From contig NZ_DJFS01000045.1 of assembly GCF_002432125.1 (NCBI RefSeq), positions 1-37,280 on the forward strand: a stretch of DNA of 37,280 bases, given 5' to 3'. This DNA is from Brevundimonas sp. UBA5866. GTDB lineage: Bacteria; Pseudomonadota; Alphaproteobacteria; Caulobacterales; Caulobacteraceae. Both the position numbers and the translations under genes were made by a program. Under the pieces are notes generated by a model, which was not told the DNA's origin, did not search any database, and worked only from the letters and a program-made list of their open reading frames with translations. Shown here one piece after another: positions 7,929 through 15,668 of the stretch (position 1 is its first letter; every line of letters starts with the position of its first letter).

Positions 7929-8849
7929 GTGGATATTTATCTGCCGATCGCCGAAGTTTCGGTGAACTGGCCGCTCCTAATGTTGTTGGGAGCGACAGTG
8001 GGCTTTGTCTCGGGTCTGTTCGGGATCGGCGGGGGCTTTCTGATGGCCCCCATCCTTGTCTTCATGGGTATTCCGCCGACGGTGGCCGTGGCCAGCCAGG
8101 CCAGCCACGTCGTCGCCTCCTCGACCTCGGGCGTCATCCGCTACACCATGATGAAGGGCGTCGATTACAAGATCGGCGGCATCATGGCCGTGGGCGGTGT
8201 GCTGGGTGCCCTCGTCGGGGTTGAGCTGTTCCGCTACCTGCGCCTTTTGGGGCAGGCCGATCTGGTGGTGGCGGTTTCCTATCTGATCTTCCTTGGCTCC
8301 ATCGGCTCGATGATGGTGTTCGAGAGCCTGACGAAAATCCTTCAGCGCGTGCGGGGCGAGACGCCGCCGCGCAAGGAGCGCCGTCGCCCGATGTGGCTGT
8401 ACGGCCTGCCGCTGCGCATGCGTTTCCCGCGCTCGGGCCTGTACATTAGCGCCATCCCGCCGTTCGGTCTGGGGGTGTTCGCGGGTGTCCTGTCGGCCAT
8501 CATGGGCGTGGGCGGCGGCTTCATCCTCGTGCCGGCCATGCTTTACATCCTGCGGATGAAGGCCAGTGTGGTCGTGGGTACCAGCCTGTTCCAGATCATC
8601 ATCACCACGGCCATCACCACCATCCTGCAGGCGGGGCGCAACCAGACGGTCGATATCGTCCTGTCGATGATCCTGCTGCTGGGTGGGGTGGTCGGTGCCC
8701 AGTATGGCGCGCGCCTGTCGGGCCGTTTCCGGGCTGAAGAAATGCGCGCGGCGCTGGGGCTGATCGTGCTGCTGGTGGGTATCCAGATGGGGCTGGAACT
8801 GTTCGTTCGCCCCAGCGAGCTGTTCGTCATCGCGCCGGGTGTGGGGTGA
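7929..8849 (+). CDS. TauE/SafE family (DUF81) membrane exporter
   Basis: This is a 306-residue polytopic membrane protein with the internal duplication of the TauE/SafE family. The two half-repeats each carry a glycine motif, FGIGGGFLMAP near residue 32 and MGVGGGFILVP near residue 200, followed by paired helices. A basic cytoplasmic loop (TPPRKERRRPMW) separates the halves. Family members are proposed to export sulfite, sulfoacetate or other organosulfur anions, but most are untested and no sulfur gene is nearby. The start is GTG 7929 with only a weak purine stretch before it. The stop codon overlaps the ATG of the next gene by one base, which implies translational coupling. Confidence 0.85.
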   Translation: MDIYLPIAEVSVNWPLLMLLGATVGFVSGLFGIGGGFLMAPILVFMGIPPTVAVASQASHVVASSTSGVIRYTMMKGVDYKIGGIMAVGGVLGALVGVELFRYLRLLGQADLVVAVSYLIFLGSIGSMMVFESLTKILQRVRGETPPRKERRRPMWLYGLPLRMRFPRSGLYISAIPPFGLGVFAGVLSAIMGVGGGFILVPAMLYILRMKASVVVGTSLFQIIITTAITTILQAGRNQTVDIVLSMILLLGGVVGAQYGARLSGRFRAEEMRAALGLIVLLVGIQMGLELFVRPSELFVIAPGVG

Positions 8850-9667
8850 TGGTGTTTCAGGAACTTCCCCCCGAGCCGCCTGCCATCGTCGAGACGCTCC
8901 CCGCGCCCGAACAGAGCATCGACACGGCCCGCGAGGTGCGCGTCGCCGCCGCCCTGACCGATGCCCAGATCAAGGTGGACACCCGTTTCAGCGGGGCCTC
9001 CATCGTGCTGTACGGGGCCGTGTTCAATCCAACAGATACGCCAACCGATGTGGTGCTGGTGGTACGCGGACCGGACGAGACTGTGCGTCTGGTGAAAAAG
9101 ACCCGCCACAACGGCGTCTGGCTGAACAGCCGCCCGGTGGTGTTCGAAGGGGCCCCCGGCTTTTACATGACGTCATCGACACGTCCGCTGACGGATGTGA
9201 CGGACTTCGGCCAGTTGCGCCGTCTGGGTGTGGGGGTGGACCACCTACGGATCAATGCGCCGGATGAGGCCACGACCGTCACCCGCTATGGCATCCGCGA
9301 TGTGGTCATCAGCCGTCTGGGCGAGGACTATCTGGACTGGCGCCGCGCCGTGATCCGGCTGAAGGAGGCGGCGGGCCTCTATCGAGCCAATCCGCAGGGC
9401 GTGCGTTTTGTCGATCGCGGCCTGTTCCGCGCCGAGGTCGATCTGCCCGCCACCGCGCCGACGGGCACCTATTACGCCGAGGTCTGGCTGTTTCAGGAGG
9501 GGGCACCGATCTCGGTGTCCAACATGACCCTGACGGTCGAGAAGGTCGGGCTGGAGCGGCGCATCTACCAGTTCGCGCATCGCCAGCCGTGGATGTACGG
9601 CGTGCTGTGCGTGCTGATCGCGATGGCGGTCGGCTATGCGGCCTCGCGCATCTTCCGCAACCGCTAA
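8849..9667 (+). CDS. TIGR02186-like membrane-anchored protein, partner of TauE
   Basis: This is a 272-residue protein in a TGATG overlap with the exporter gene. The body is predicted beta-rich (DTRFSGASIVLYGAVFNP, VVLVVRGPDETVRLVKKTR) and ends with one transmembrane helix, PWMYGVLCVLIAMAVGYAA, and a short basic tail. The arrangement matches a conserved alphaproteobacterial family (TIGR02186) found next to TauE-type exporters; I recognise it from context and pattern, not from a search. Its role is unknown; an accessory subunit of the transporter is a reasonable inference. It is odd that no signal peptide or N-terminal helix is visible before the beta domain, so the side of the membrane on which it lies is unclear. 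GTG 8846 is an equivalent alternative start. Confidence 0.7.
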   Translation: MVFQELPPEPPAIVETLPAPEQSIDTAREVRVAAALTDAQIKVDTRFSGASIVLYGAVFNPTDTPTDVVLVVRGPDETVRLVKKTRHNGVWLNSRPVVFEGAPGFYMTSSTRPLTDVTDFGQLRRLGVGVDHLRINAPDEATTVTRYGIRDVVISRLGEDYLDWRRAVIRLKEAAGLYRANPQGVRFVDRGLFRAEVDLPATAPTGTYYAEVWLFQEGAPISVSNMTLTVEKVGLERRIYQFAHRQPWMYGVLCVLIAMAVGYAASRIFRNR

Positions 9668-9707
9668 CCCCTCAAGCAACGAGCAACCGCGTCGCGGACG
9701 ATAGGGG
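9668..9707. repeat. Dispersed palindromic repeat, copy 1
   Basis: The element begins CCCCTCAAGC and ends CGATAGGGG, so its termini are loosely inverted. It begins directly after the stop codon of the TIGR02186-like gene. It matches copy 2 at 9761-9798 in 34 of 38 positions. In reverse complement it shares CCCTATCG...CTTGAGGG ends with the units at 31213-31326. Confidence 0.75.
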
Positions 9708-9760
9708 ACGCTCCCCCTTCCAGCAGCATGCGACTGCGCGGCGCACGATTGGTACAAACG

Positions 9761-9798
9761 CCCTCAAGCAGCGAGCGACCGCGTCGCGAGCGATAGGG
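9761..9798. repeat. Dispersed palindromic repeat, copy 2
   Basis: This is a near-copy of the element at 9668-9707 in the same orientation, starting 92 bases downstream of it (9761 against 9669 for the matching base). The four differences are A/G exchanges. It ends five bases before the intrinsic terminator shared by the convergent genes. Confidence 0.75.
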
Positions 9799-9802
9799 CA
9801 CT

Positions 9803-9833
9803 AAAAAAGGGCGACCCGACGGGCCGCCCTTTT
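9803..9833. terminator. Bidirectional intrinsic terminator
   Basis: AAAAGGGCG and CGCCCTTTT arms flank a GC-rich loop that can pair further. An A-run on the left and a T-run on the right make it usable from both strands. It sits between the convergent TIGR02186-like gene and fadJ. Confidence 0.85.
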
Positions 9834-9862
9834 CCATGTTTACCTTTCGGCGTCTCTCAGGC

Positions 9863-12046
9863 TCAGGCAGCCTTCGAGAACTTGCCGTAGAAGGTCTCGC
9901 CAGCGGCCGCCATGTCGCGCAGCAGTTGCGGCACTTCAAAGCGCGGGCCGTAGGTCTTGGCCAGACGGTCGGCGGTTTCGACGAACTTGGCCACACCGAT
10001 CTGGTCGATGAAAGTGATCGGACCACCCGACCACGGCGCGAAGCCCCAGCCGAGGATGGCACCCAGGTCGCCTTCACGCGGATCGTCGATCACGCCTTCC
10101 GCCCAGCAGCGCGCCACTTCGACGGCCTGACGGTACAGCAGACGGGTCTTGATCTCTTCGACGGTGTCGAACGCTTCCGGCGTTTCGCCAAAGCCTTCGG
10201 TCTTGGTGACCGGAGCCAGCTCGGCCAGACCCGGCCAGATGACCTTGGGCTTCTGGTCGTAGTCGTAGAAGCCCTTGCCGTTCTTGCGGCCATAGCGACC
10301 ACCTTCGACCATCTTGGCGACGATGTCTTCACCAGCCGACGGGACGTAGGCATCGCCCAGATCTTCGCGGGTCTGCTTGGCGATCTTGTACGACAGGTCC
10401 AGGGCGACGTCGTCGTGCATTTCCAGCGGACCGCGCGGCATGCCGGTGGCACGGCCGATGTTGTCGATGGCGACCGGCGAGAAGCCTTCTTCCAGCAGCG
10501 CCATGCCTTCCATCAGATAGGTCGAGAAGCAGCGCGAGGTGTAGAAGCCGCGGCTGTCGTTGACAACGATCGGGGTCTTCTTGATCTTCAGGACGTAGTC
10601 CAGAGCCTTGGCCAGAGCCTCGTCGCTGGTCTTTTCGGCCATGATGATCTCGACCAGCATCATCTTGTCGACCGGCGAGAAGAAGTGGATGCCGATGAAG
10701 TCCTCAGGGCGGACCGAGGCCTCGGCCAGACCGGTGATCGGCAGGGTCGAGGTGTTCGAGCCGAAGATCGCGCCCTTTTCGAGCTGGGCTTCGGCGTTCT
10801 TGGTGACGGTGGCCTTGATCTCGCGGTTTTCGAACACGGCCTCGATCACCAGGTCCGAGCCCTTGATCAGGTCGTAGTCGGTGGTCGGGATGATCAGCGA
10901 CAGGATGCCGTCAGCCTTCTCTTGGGTCATGTGACCACGCGAGACGCGCTTCTGGATCAGGTCCACAGCGTACTGCTTGCCCTTCTCGGCGGCTTCCTGA
11001 TTGGTGTCGATCAGGATGGTTTCGATACCGGCCATGGCCTGGACGTAGGCGATGCCCGCACCCATCATGCCTGCGCCGATGACGGTGACCTTCTTCGGGT
11101 CCGACTTCGGAACGCCAGCCGGACGCACGGCACCCTTGTCCAGTTCCTGCTTGGACAGGAACAGCGAGCGGATCATGGCCTGAGCCTGCGGGGTCATCAG
11201 GGTCTTGATGAAGTAGCGGGTCTCGATACGCAGACCGGCATCCATCGGAACCTGAACGCCCTCATAGACGGCCTTCATCATGTTCAGCACGGCCGGATAG
11301 TTGCCGTACGAGTTCTTGCGCAGGATGGCGTTGCCCATGATGAACACCTGGGCACCAGCGGGGTGGTAAGGACCGCCACCCGGGATCTTGAACTTGGGTT
11401 CATCCCACGGCTGGACAGCCTTGCCGCCGTTCTTGATCCAGGTCTTGGCCGCTTCGACCGACTGGCCGATTTCGACCACTTCGTGCACGACGCCAGCCGA
11501 CTTGGCGTCGTTCGGACGCCACGACTTGCCTTCGGCCATCTGCATCAGGGCGGTCTGGACGCCGATCAGACGGGTCAGACGCTGGGTGCCGCCGCCGCCC
11601 GGGAACAGGCCGACCTTGATTTCCGGCAGACCCAGTTGGATCTTCGGATTGTTCTCCACGACGCGATAGTGGCAGGCGAGGGTAAACTCGAGGCCGCCAC
11701 CGAGGGCGAGGCCGTTGATGGCCGCAGCCACCGGCTTGCCGCAGGTTTCGAGAGCGCGGAAGGCACCGTTCAGCGCCCAACCGGCGTCGAACGCCGATTG
11801 CAGGTCGCCAGCACCCGACAGCATGCCCGAAGCCATGTCGCCGAGGTCGGCACCGGCGCAGAAGCCCGATTGTTTGCCCGAGGTGAGGACAACGCCCTTG
11901 ATGGCGTCGTCGGTCTGGATCTTTTCGACCAGCTGCGGGATCTCTTTGATCACGGAGCCGGTCAGGGTGTTCATCGAACGGCCCGGGACGTCGAAGGCAA
12001 CGACGGCGATACCGTCGGTATCGATTTCGATCTTGAAGTTTTCCAT
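9863..12046 (-). CDS. fadJ: Multifunctional enoyl-CoA hydratase / 3-hydroxyacyl-CoA dehydrogenase
   Basis: This 727-residue fusion enzyme is the alpha subunit type of the fatty-acid oxidation complex. The N-terminal crotonase domain carries the oxyanion segment CAGADLGD and the two catalytic glutamates E120 (GGGLEFTLA) and E142 (LPEIKVGLFPGGGG). A Rossmann NAD site IGAGMMGAGIA follows at 323-333, with the dehydrogenase histidine H454 in IGIHFFSPVDKM. Two C-terminal HAD domains follow. It hydrates 2-enoyl-CoA and oxidises the 3-hydroxyacyl-CoA, feeding the thiolase encoded just upstream. I choose ATG 12046 because AGGAG lies nine bases before it; the ATG at 12052 would leave only three. The 17-base gap to the thiolase stop shows an operon. 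The E. coli FadB/FadJ distinction cannot be made strictly. Confidence 0.92.
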   Translation of the reverse strand: MENFKIEIDTDGIAVVAFDVPGRSMNTLTGSVIKEIPQLVEKIQTDDAIKGVVLTSGKQSGFCAGADLGDMASGMLSGAGDLQSAFDAGWALNGAFRALETCGKPVAAAINGLALGGGLEFTLACHYRVVENNPKIQLGLPEIKVGLFPGGGGTQRLTRLIGVQTALMQMAEGKSWRPNDAKSAGVVHEVVEIGQSVEAAKTWIKNGGKAVQPWDEPKFKIPGGGPYHPAGAQVFIMGNAILRKNSYGNYPAVLNMMKAVYEGVQVPMDAGLRIETRYFIKTLMTPQAQAMIRSLFLSKQELDKGAVRPAGVPKSDPKKVTVIGAGMMGAGIAYVQAMAGIETILIDTNQEAAEKGKQYAVDLIQKRVSRGHMTQEKADGILSLIIPTTDYDLIKGSDLVIEAVFENREIKATVTKNAEAQLEKGAIFGSNTSTLPITGLAEASVRPEDFIGIHFFSPVDKMMLVEIIMAEKTSDEALAKALDYVLKIKKTPIVVNDSRGFYTSRCFSTYLMEGMALLEEGFSPVAIDNIGRATGMPRGPLEMHDDVALDLSYKIAKQTREDLGDAYVPSAGEDIVAKMVEGGRYGRKNGKGFYDYDQKPKVIWPGLAELAPVTKTEGFGETPEAFDTVEEIKTRLLYRQAVEVARCWAEGVIDDPREGDLGAILGWGFAPWSGGPITFIDQIGVAKFVETADRLAKTYGPRFEVPQLLRDMAAAGETFYGKFSKAA

Positions 12047-12063
12047 AGTCATTCGCTCCTAGA

Positions 12064-13269
12064 TCAGACGCGTTCGATCACGGTGGCGGTACCCATGCCG
12101 CCGCCGATGCAAAGGGTGGCCAGAGCCGTCGACTTGTCCGAGCGTTCCAGCTCGTCAAGCACGGTGCCGAGGATCATGGCACCGGTCGCGCCCAGCGGGT
12201 GGCCCATGGCGATGGCGCCGCCGCAGACGTTGATCTTGTCATGCGGGATGTCGAGGGCCTGCATGTAGCGCAGGACCACAGCAGCAAAGGCTTCGTTCAG
12301 TTCATACAGGTCGATGTCGGCAACCGACATGCCCAGCTTGGCCAGAAGCTTGCGGGTGACCGGTTCCGGACCGGTCAGCATGATCGACGGTTCCGAACCG
12401 ATCGATGCACCGCCGAGGATCTTGGCGCGCGGCTTCAGGCCAAGGGCTTCGCCCATTTCCTTCGAGCCGATCAGCACGCCGGCGGCACCGTCAACGATGC
12501 CCGAGGAGTTGCCCGGGGTGTGAACGTGGTTCACGCCGGCGACTTCGGGGTAGCGTTGGTTGATCACGGCGTCGAAGCCCATGCCGCCCATCATGGTGAA
12601 GGACGGGTTCAGGCCCGCGAGGGTCTGCATGGTGGTGTTCGGACGGATGGTTTCGTCGCGGTCCAGACGCGTCAGGCCCAGCTGGTCCTTGACGGCCACA
12701 ACCGACTTGGCGAAGCGCTTCTCTTCCCACGAACGGGCGGCGCGCTTGTGCGATTCAACCGAATAGGCGTCCACGTCGTCGCGGCTGATGCCGTACTTCG
12801 AGGCGATCATGTCCGCGGACACGCCCTGCGGCACGAAGTAGGACGGGAAGGCTGCCGACGGATCGGTCGGCCACGCGCCGCCGTCCGAGCCCATCGGGAC
12901 GCGGCTCATGGCTTCGACGCCACCGCCGATGGCCATGCCGGCTTCGCCCGACTTCACCTTGGCAGCGGCAACGTTCACGGCTTCGAGGCCCGAGGCGCAG
13001 AAGCGGTTCAGCTGGAAGCCAGCGGTTTCCTGCGAGTAGCCGGCAGCCAGAACGGCCGTGCGGGCAATACAGGAGCCTTGCTCGCCAACCGGCGACACCA
13101 CGCCCATGACAACGTCGTCGACCTTGGAGGTGTCGAGGTTGTTACGGTCGCGCAGGGCTTCCAGAACCTGGGAAGCCAGGCTCAGCGCCGTGATTTCGTG
13201 AAGGCTGCCGTCTTTCTTGCCCTTGCCGCGCGGGGTCCGCACGGCGTCGTAGATATAGGCCTCGGCCAT
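12064..13269 (-). CDS. fadA: Acetyl-CoA C-acyltransferase (thiolase)
   Basis: This 401-residue thiolase cleaves 3-ketoacyl-CoA with CoA, the last beta-oxidation step. The nucleophile is C91 in NRFCASGLEA. Later come HTPGNSSGIVDGAA, the NEAFAAV segment, and the C-terminal catalytic motifs CGGAIAMGHPLGATG (His) and CIGGGMGTA (Cys). ATG 13269 gives the usual N-terminus AEAYIYDAVRTPRGKG and is preceded by a GAGAGACG purine stretch; the further open frame upstream has no family similarity. It is the first gene of a two-gene operon with fadJ. A palindromic candidate operator lies about 135 bases upstream. A biosynthetic acetoacetyl-CoA thiolase is less likely given the fadJ partner. Confidence 0.93.
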   Translation of the reverse strand: MAEAYIYDAVRTPRGKGKKDGSLHEITALSLASQVLEALRDRNNLDTSKVDDVVMGVVSPVGEQGSCIARTAVLAAGYSQETAGFQLNRFCASGLEAVNVAAAKVKSGEAGMAIGGGVEAMSRVPMGSDGGAWPTDPSAAFPSYFVPQGVSADMIASKYGISRDDVDAYSVESHKRAARSWEEKRFAKSVVAVKDQLGLTRLDRDETIRPNTTMQTLAGLNPSFTMMGGMGFDAVINQRYPEVAGVNHVHTPGNSSGIVDGAAGVLIGSKEMGEALGLKPRAKILGGASIGSEPSIMLTGPEPVTRKLLAKLGMSVADIDLYELNEAFAAVVLRYMQALDIPHDKINVCGGAIAMGHPLGATGAMILGTVLDELERSDKSTALATLCIGGGMGTATVIERV

Positions 13270-13401
13270 CTGGTGCGTCTCTCTTTTATGTTCGTGTTCC
13301 CAGCTGCCCTTAGGACAGATGGGGATACGGTTATGGTTCTGCGACCTGTGCCGTGCCGCGAAACGGCAGACACAGATCGAGAAGCTCGAGCCTAGAAAAC
13401 C

Positions 13402-13419
13402 GACGTTTACGTCAACGTC
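13402..13419. promoter_or_regulatory. Candidate operator upstream of fadA
   Basis: GACGTTTACGTCAACGTC is an 18-base sequence that is palindromic except for one pair. It lies 133-150 bases upstream of the fadA start. ACGT-rich palindromes of this kind are bound by acyl-CoA-metabolism regulators in Alphaproteobacteria (MerR-type LiuR or TetR-type), as far as I recall. No such regulator is encoded nearby. Confidence 0.45.
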
Positions 13420-13449
13420 AAGTAACAAGGCGCGTGAGACACATAAGAT

Positions 13450-13489
13450 CGCAGCGACATAATGACAATAGTGTCAGTATGTCGCTGCG
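13450..13489 (-). terminator. Long hairpin after the sugar dehydrogenase gene
   Basis: The arms CGCAGCGACATA (13450-13461) and TATGTCGCTGCG (13478-13489) pair perfectly over 12 bases. An inner TGACA/TGTCA stem and the loop ATAG complete the structure. It starts 10 bases past the minus-strand stop codon at 13499. Only a loose T-rich stretch follows on that strand, so termination is probable but not certain. Confidence 0.65.
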
Positions 13490-13498
13490 TGTCCAGGC

Positions 13499-14728
13499 TT
13501 AGCGGGCCAGTCGAACCAGCTTGCCGTCTTCCTCGTCGGTGATCACCCAGACGGCCCCGTCGGCAGCGACGGCGACATCGCGGATACGCGAGCCAAGGCC
13601 GGTCAGAAGGCGCTCCTCGCCGACGACCCGGTTGTTTTCGATCACCAGGCGAACCAGGTGTTTGCCGCCCAGACCGGCGATCAGGGCATTGCCCTTCCAC
13701 TCGGGGAACATGCTGCCTTCATAGAAGGTCATGCCGCCCGGTGCGATCACGGGGTCCCAGTAATAGACGGGCTGCACGGTGCCTTCGGCGGCCGTCTCCA
13801 TGCCAGGGATCGGTTGGCCGTTATATTCGATGCCGTATCCGGCAATCGGCCAGCCATAGTTGCTGCCCGCTTGGATGAGGTTCAACTCGTCGCCGCCGCG
13901 CGTGCCGTGCTCGATGGTCCAGACCGCGCCCGTGCCCGGCTGGATGGCGATGCCCTGCGGGTTGCGGTGGCCGTAGGTGAAGTTGTGCGGCAATGCCCCT
14001 TCACGGCCCACGAACGGATTGTCCTGCGGTACCGAACCGTCGGCGTTGATGCGGACCACCTTGCCGTGGTGGGTGCCGAGGTTCTGGGCGTCCGGGCGCT
14101 TGGGCTTGTCCGAACGCTCGCCGATGGTGATGTACAGCTTGCCGTCCGGCGCGAAGGCTAGCGACGAGCCATAGTGTTTGTCGCCGTCATAGGTCTGGGC
14201 GACCTCGAAGATCACCTGCAGGTTTTCCAGCTTGGTATTGTCGTCCGACAGGCGGGCGCGGGCGACGGCGGTGCCGTTACCGCCTTGGCGCGGTTGGGCA
14301 TAGGAGAAGTAAACCAAACGGTCCTGACCGAAGGTCGGGCTGAGGATCACATCCAGCAGACCGCCCTGACCCTTGGCATCGACCGCCGGAACACCCGCGA
14401 TGGGCGCGCCGATCCGGCCTTCACTGCTGACGATCCGTAGGCGGCCGGGCTTTTCGGTCACCAGCCAGTTGCCGTCCGGCAGCAGGGCCAGACCCCACGG
14501 GTTTTCCAGACCCGATGCCACGACCGTATTGGTCAGCGTGCCTTGGGTGGCTACGCCCGGAGCGCGGGTCTGGCCCTCGAAGGCGGGTTTCTGGTCGGGA
14601 TTGTTAGGCTGGCGGTTTTCAACGGGCTGGCCCGCCACGGTAGGTGTCTCGGAGGTTTGGCCTGTCGCCCCGCAAGCGGTGGTCAGGGCCATAATGGAGG
14701 CTGCAGCCAACAGGAGGGGAATGCGCAT
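13499..14728 (-). CDS. PQQ-dependent aldose sugar dehydrogenase-like beta-propeller, secreted
   Basis: This is a 409-residue protein of the soluble glucose/aldose dehydrogenase family (YliI/Asd-like six-bladed propeller). After a signal peptide (MRIPLLLAAASIMALTTAC) the cysteine of ALTTAC-GATG may be lipidated, though the lipobox is imperfect. The mature part opens with a Pro/Gln-rich linker. Family motifs are GLENPWGLALLPDG, LDVILSPTF, HYGSSLAFAPDGKLYITIGE, GHRNPQGIAIQPG and EHGTRGGDELN, which contain the usual PQQ- and calcium-binding positions. It probably oxidises aldoses in the periplasm or at the outer membrane. No PQQ synthesis genes are in the window, so cofactor supply is unknown. 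The start is ATG 14728; transcription is leftward, towards but probably separate from fadA. Confidence 0.85.
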   Translation of the reverse strand: MRIPLLLAAASIMALTTACGATGQTSETPTVAGQPVENRQPNNPDQKPAFEGQTRAPGVATQGTLTNTVVASGLENPWGLALLPDGNWLVTEKPGRLRIVSSEGRIGAPIAGVPAVDAKGQGGLLDVILSPTFGQDRLVYFSYAQPRQGGNGTAVARARLSDDNTKLENLQVIFEVAQTYDGDKHYGSSLAFAPDGKLYITIGERSDKPKRPDAQNLGTHHGKVVRINADGSVPQDNPFVGREGALPHNFTYGHRNPQGIAIQPGTGAVWTIEHGTRGGDELNLIQAGSNYGWPIAGYGIEYNGQPIPGMETAAEGTVQPVYYWDPVIAPGGMTFYEGSMFPEWKGNALIAGLGGKHLVRLVIENNRVVGEERLLTGLGSRIRDVAVAADGAVWVITDEEDGKLVRLAR

Positions 14729-14946
14729 CTAAGATTCTCTTTCGAAGCTTTGGTCCGGGTGACCTGTGCGTTCAGGTGACGTTTGTTATGTGAAGAAGGT
14801 CAGCATGTTTAAGCAATTTCTGCGTTTAACCGCTTGAACCAAATCGTACTCGGCGATATAGGCACCGCTCTCGCGGCGGAAGACAACGGGTCATCCGGTC
14901 GCGGAGCCTTCACGGCTCGGGTTGTTTACGACCCAAGGTGTGGAAT

Positions 14947-15023
14947 GGTTGGGTAGCTCAGATGGTTAGAGCGGTGGATTCATAACCCACAGGTCGGCGG
15001 TTCGATCCCGCCTCCAACCACCA
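14947..15023 (+). tRNA. tRNA-Met (CAU)
   Basis: This is a complete cloverleaf with an encoded CCA. The acceptor is GGTTGGG with TCCAACC (one G-T pair); the D stem is GCTC/GAGC; the anticodon arm GTGGA-TTCATAA-CCCAC carries CAT and an A-C mismatch at the loop end; the T arm is GGCGG-TTCGATC-CCGCC. G1-C72 pairing excludes initiator tRNA, so elongator Met is most likely. A CAU anticodon could also belong to tRNA-Ile2 if lysidine-modified. Confidence 0.93.
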
Positions 15024-15110
15024 CCTCCTTCCTCGAAAAACATGTCGTAGCCGAGGCTTATGCCTCCGCTTGAAGGCGCGCTCTGCGCGCTGTAGCCCTT
15101 GATCGTAGTG

Positions 15111-15668
15111 ATGGAGGGTATTGTGTGGTTTGGGGCTAGTATCGCTGACTGGATTCAGGCGCTTTCTGGACTTCTCGCTGTAGCGGCTGCGTTTGTGGCG
15201 GTCTGGGCGACATTTGCGATTTTCAAAAAACAGTCAGAAGCGGACATTGCCCGCGAGCAGGCTGCTAGTGAAGCGCACGAGCGGCGCGAGCAGGCTATAA
15301 TCGAGGCTCGGTTACAGGCTGCCAAGGTCATCATCGAGAACAGCACAAAGGCCGTCAGTCGCGCCAATACGAAGTTAAGCCGCTCAGGGAAGTCGGGATT
15401 TCATCTGGGCAATATACCAGCGACCGAAGATGACATCCTGGATTGCCACAACATCCTGCAATCTTTGGATGTCTTGGCCTTACCTTCGGCAGACATTGTC
15501 ACACGCGTGATACGGGCGCGATACTGGGTGCTGACGGCTTTGCGTAGAACCCAGTTGATACGGCGAGTGCTCGAAGCGGGTGAAGATATTGGTTCGGCGA
15601 ATGTTGAGTTCAAAACGCCGTTGAATGAACTAACCAGACTTGCGGACTTTTCGGTCCCCATTGATTGA
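15111..15668 (+). CDS. Unrecognised protein: N-terminal TM helix and coiled coil
   Basis: I do not recognise this 185-residue protein. It begins with one hydrophobic helix (about residues 12-37, SGLLAVAAAFVAVWATFAIF), followed by a charged alpha-helical stretch rich in Glu, Ala, Gln and Arg (KKQSEADIAREQAASEAHER). A helical C-terminal part without cysteine pairs or catalytic motifs follows. The topology suggests an anchored cytoplasmic coiled coil. Its codon use and base composition look less GC-rich than its neighbours, and it sits just downstream of tRNA-Met, which hints at horizontal gain; no integrase or attachment repeat was found. The start is uncertain: ATG 15111 has no ribosome site, while GTG 15123 lies close behind GGAGGG. 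Its stop codon directly abuts that of mntP. Confidence 0.6.
   Translation: MEGIVWFGASIADWIQALSGLLAVAAAFVAVWATFAIFKKQSEADIAREQAASEAHERREQAIIEARLQAAKVIIENSTKAVSRANTKLSRSGKSGFHLGNIPATEDDILDCHNILQSLDVLALPSADIVTRVIRARYWVLTALRRTQLIRRVLEAGEDIGSANVEFKTPLNELTRLADFSVPID

Noticed and set aside
9836..12268. An 810-residue open frame on the plus strand opposite fadJ
   Set aside because: It mirrors a well-supported gene. High GC at third positions keeps the opposite strand open; the peptide is rich in Arg, His, Asp and Gly and shows no domain.
14947..15668. A genomic island inserted at tRNA-Met
   Set aside because: No integrase and no repeated copy of the tRNA 3' end (TTCGATCCCGCCTCC) was found downstream; only one odd gene is present.
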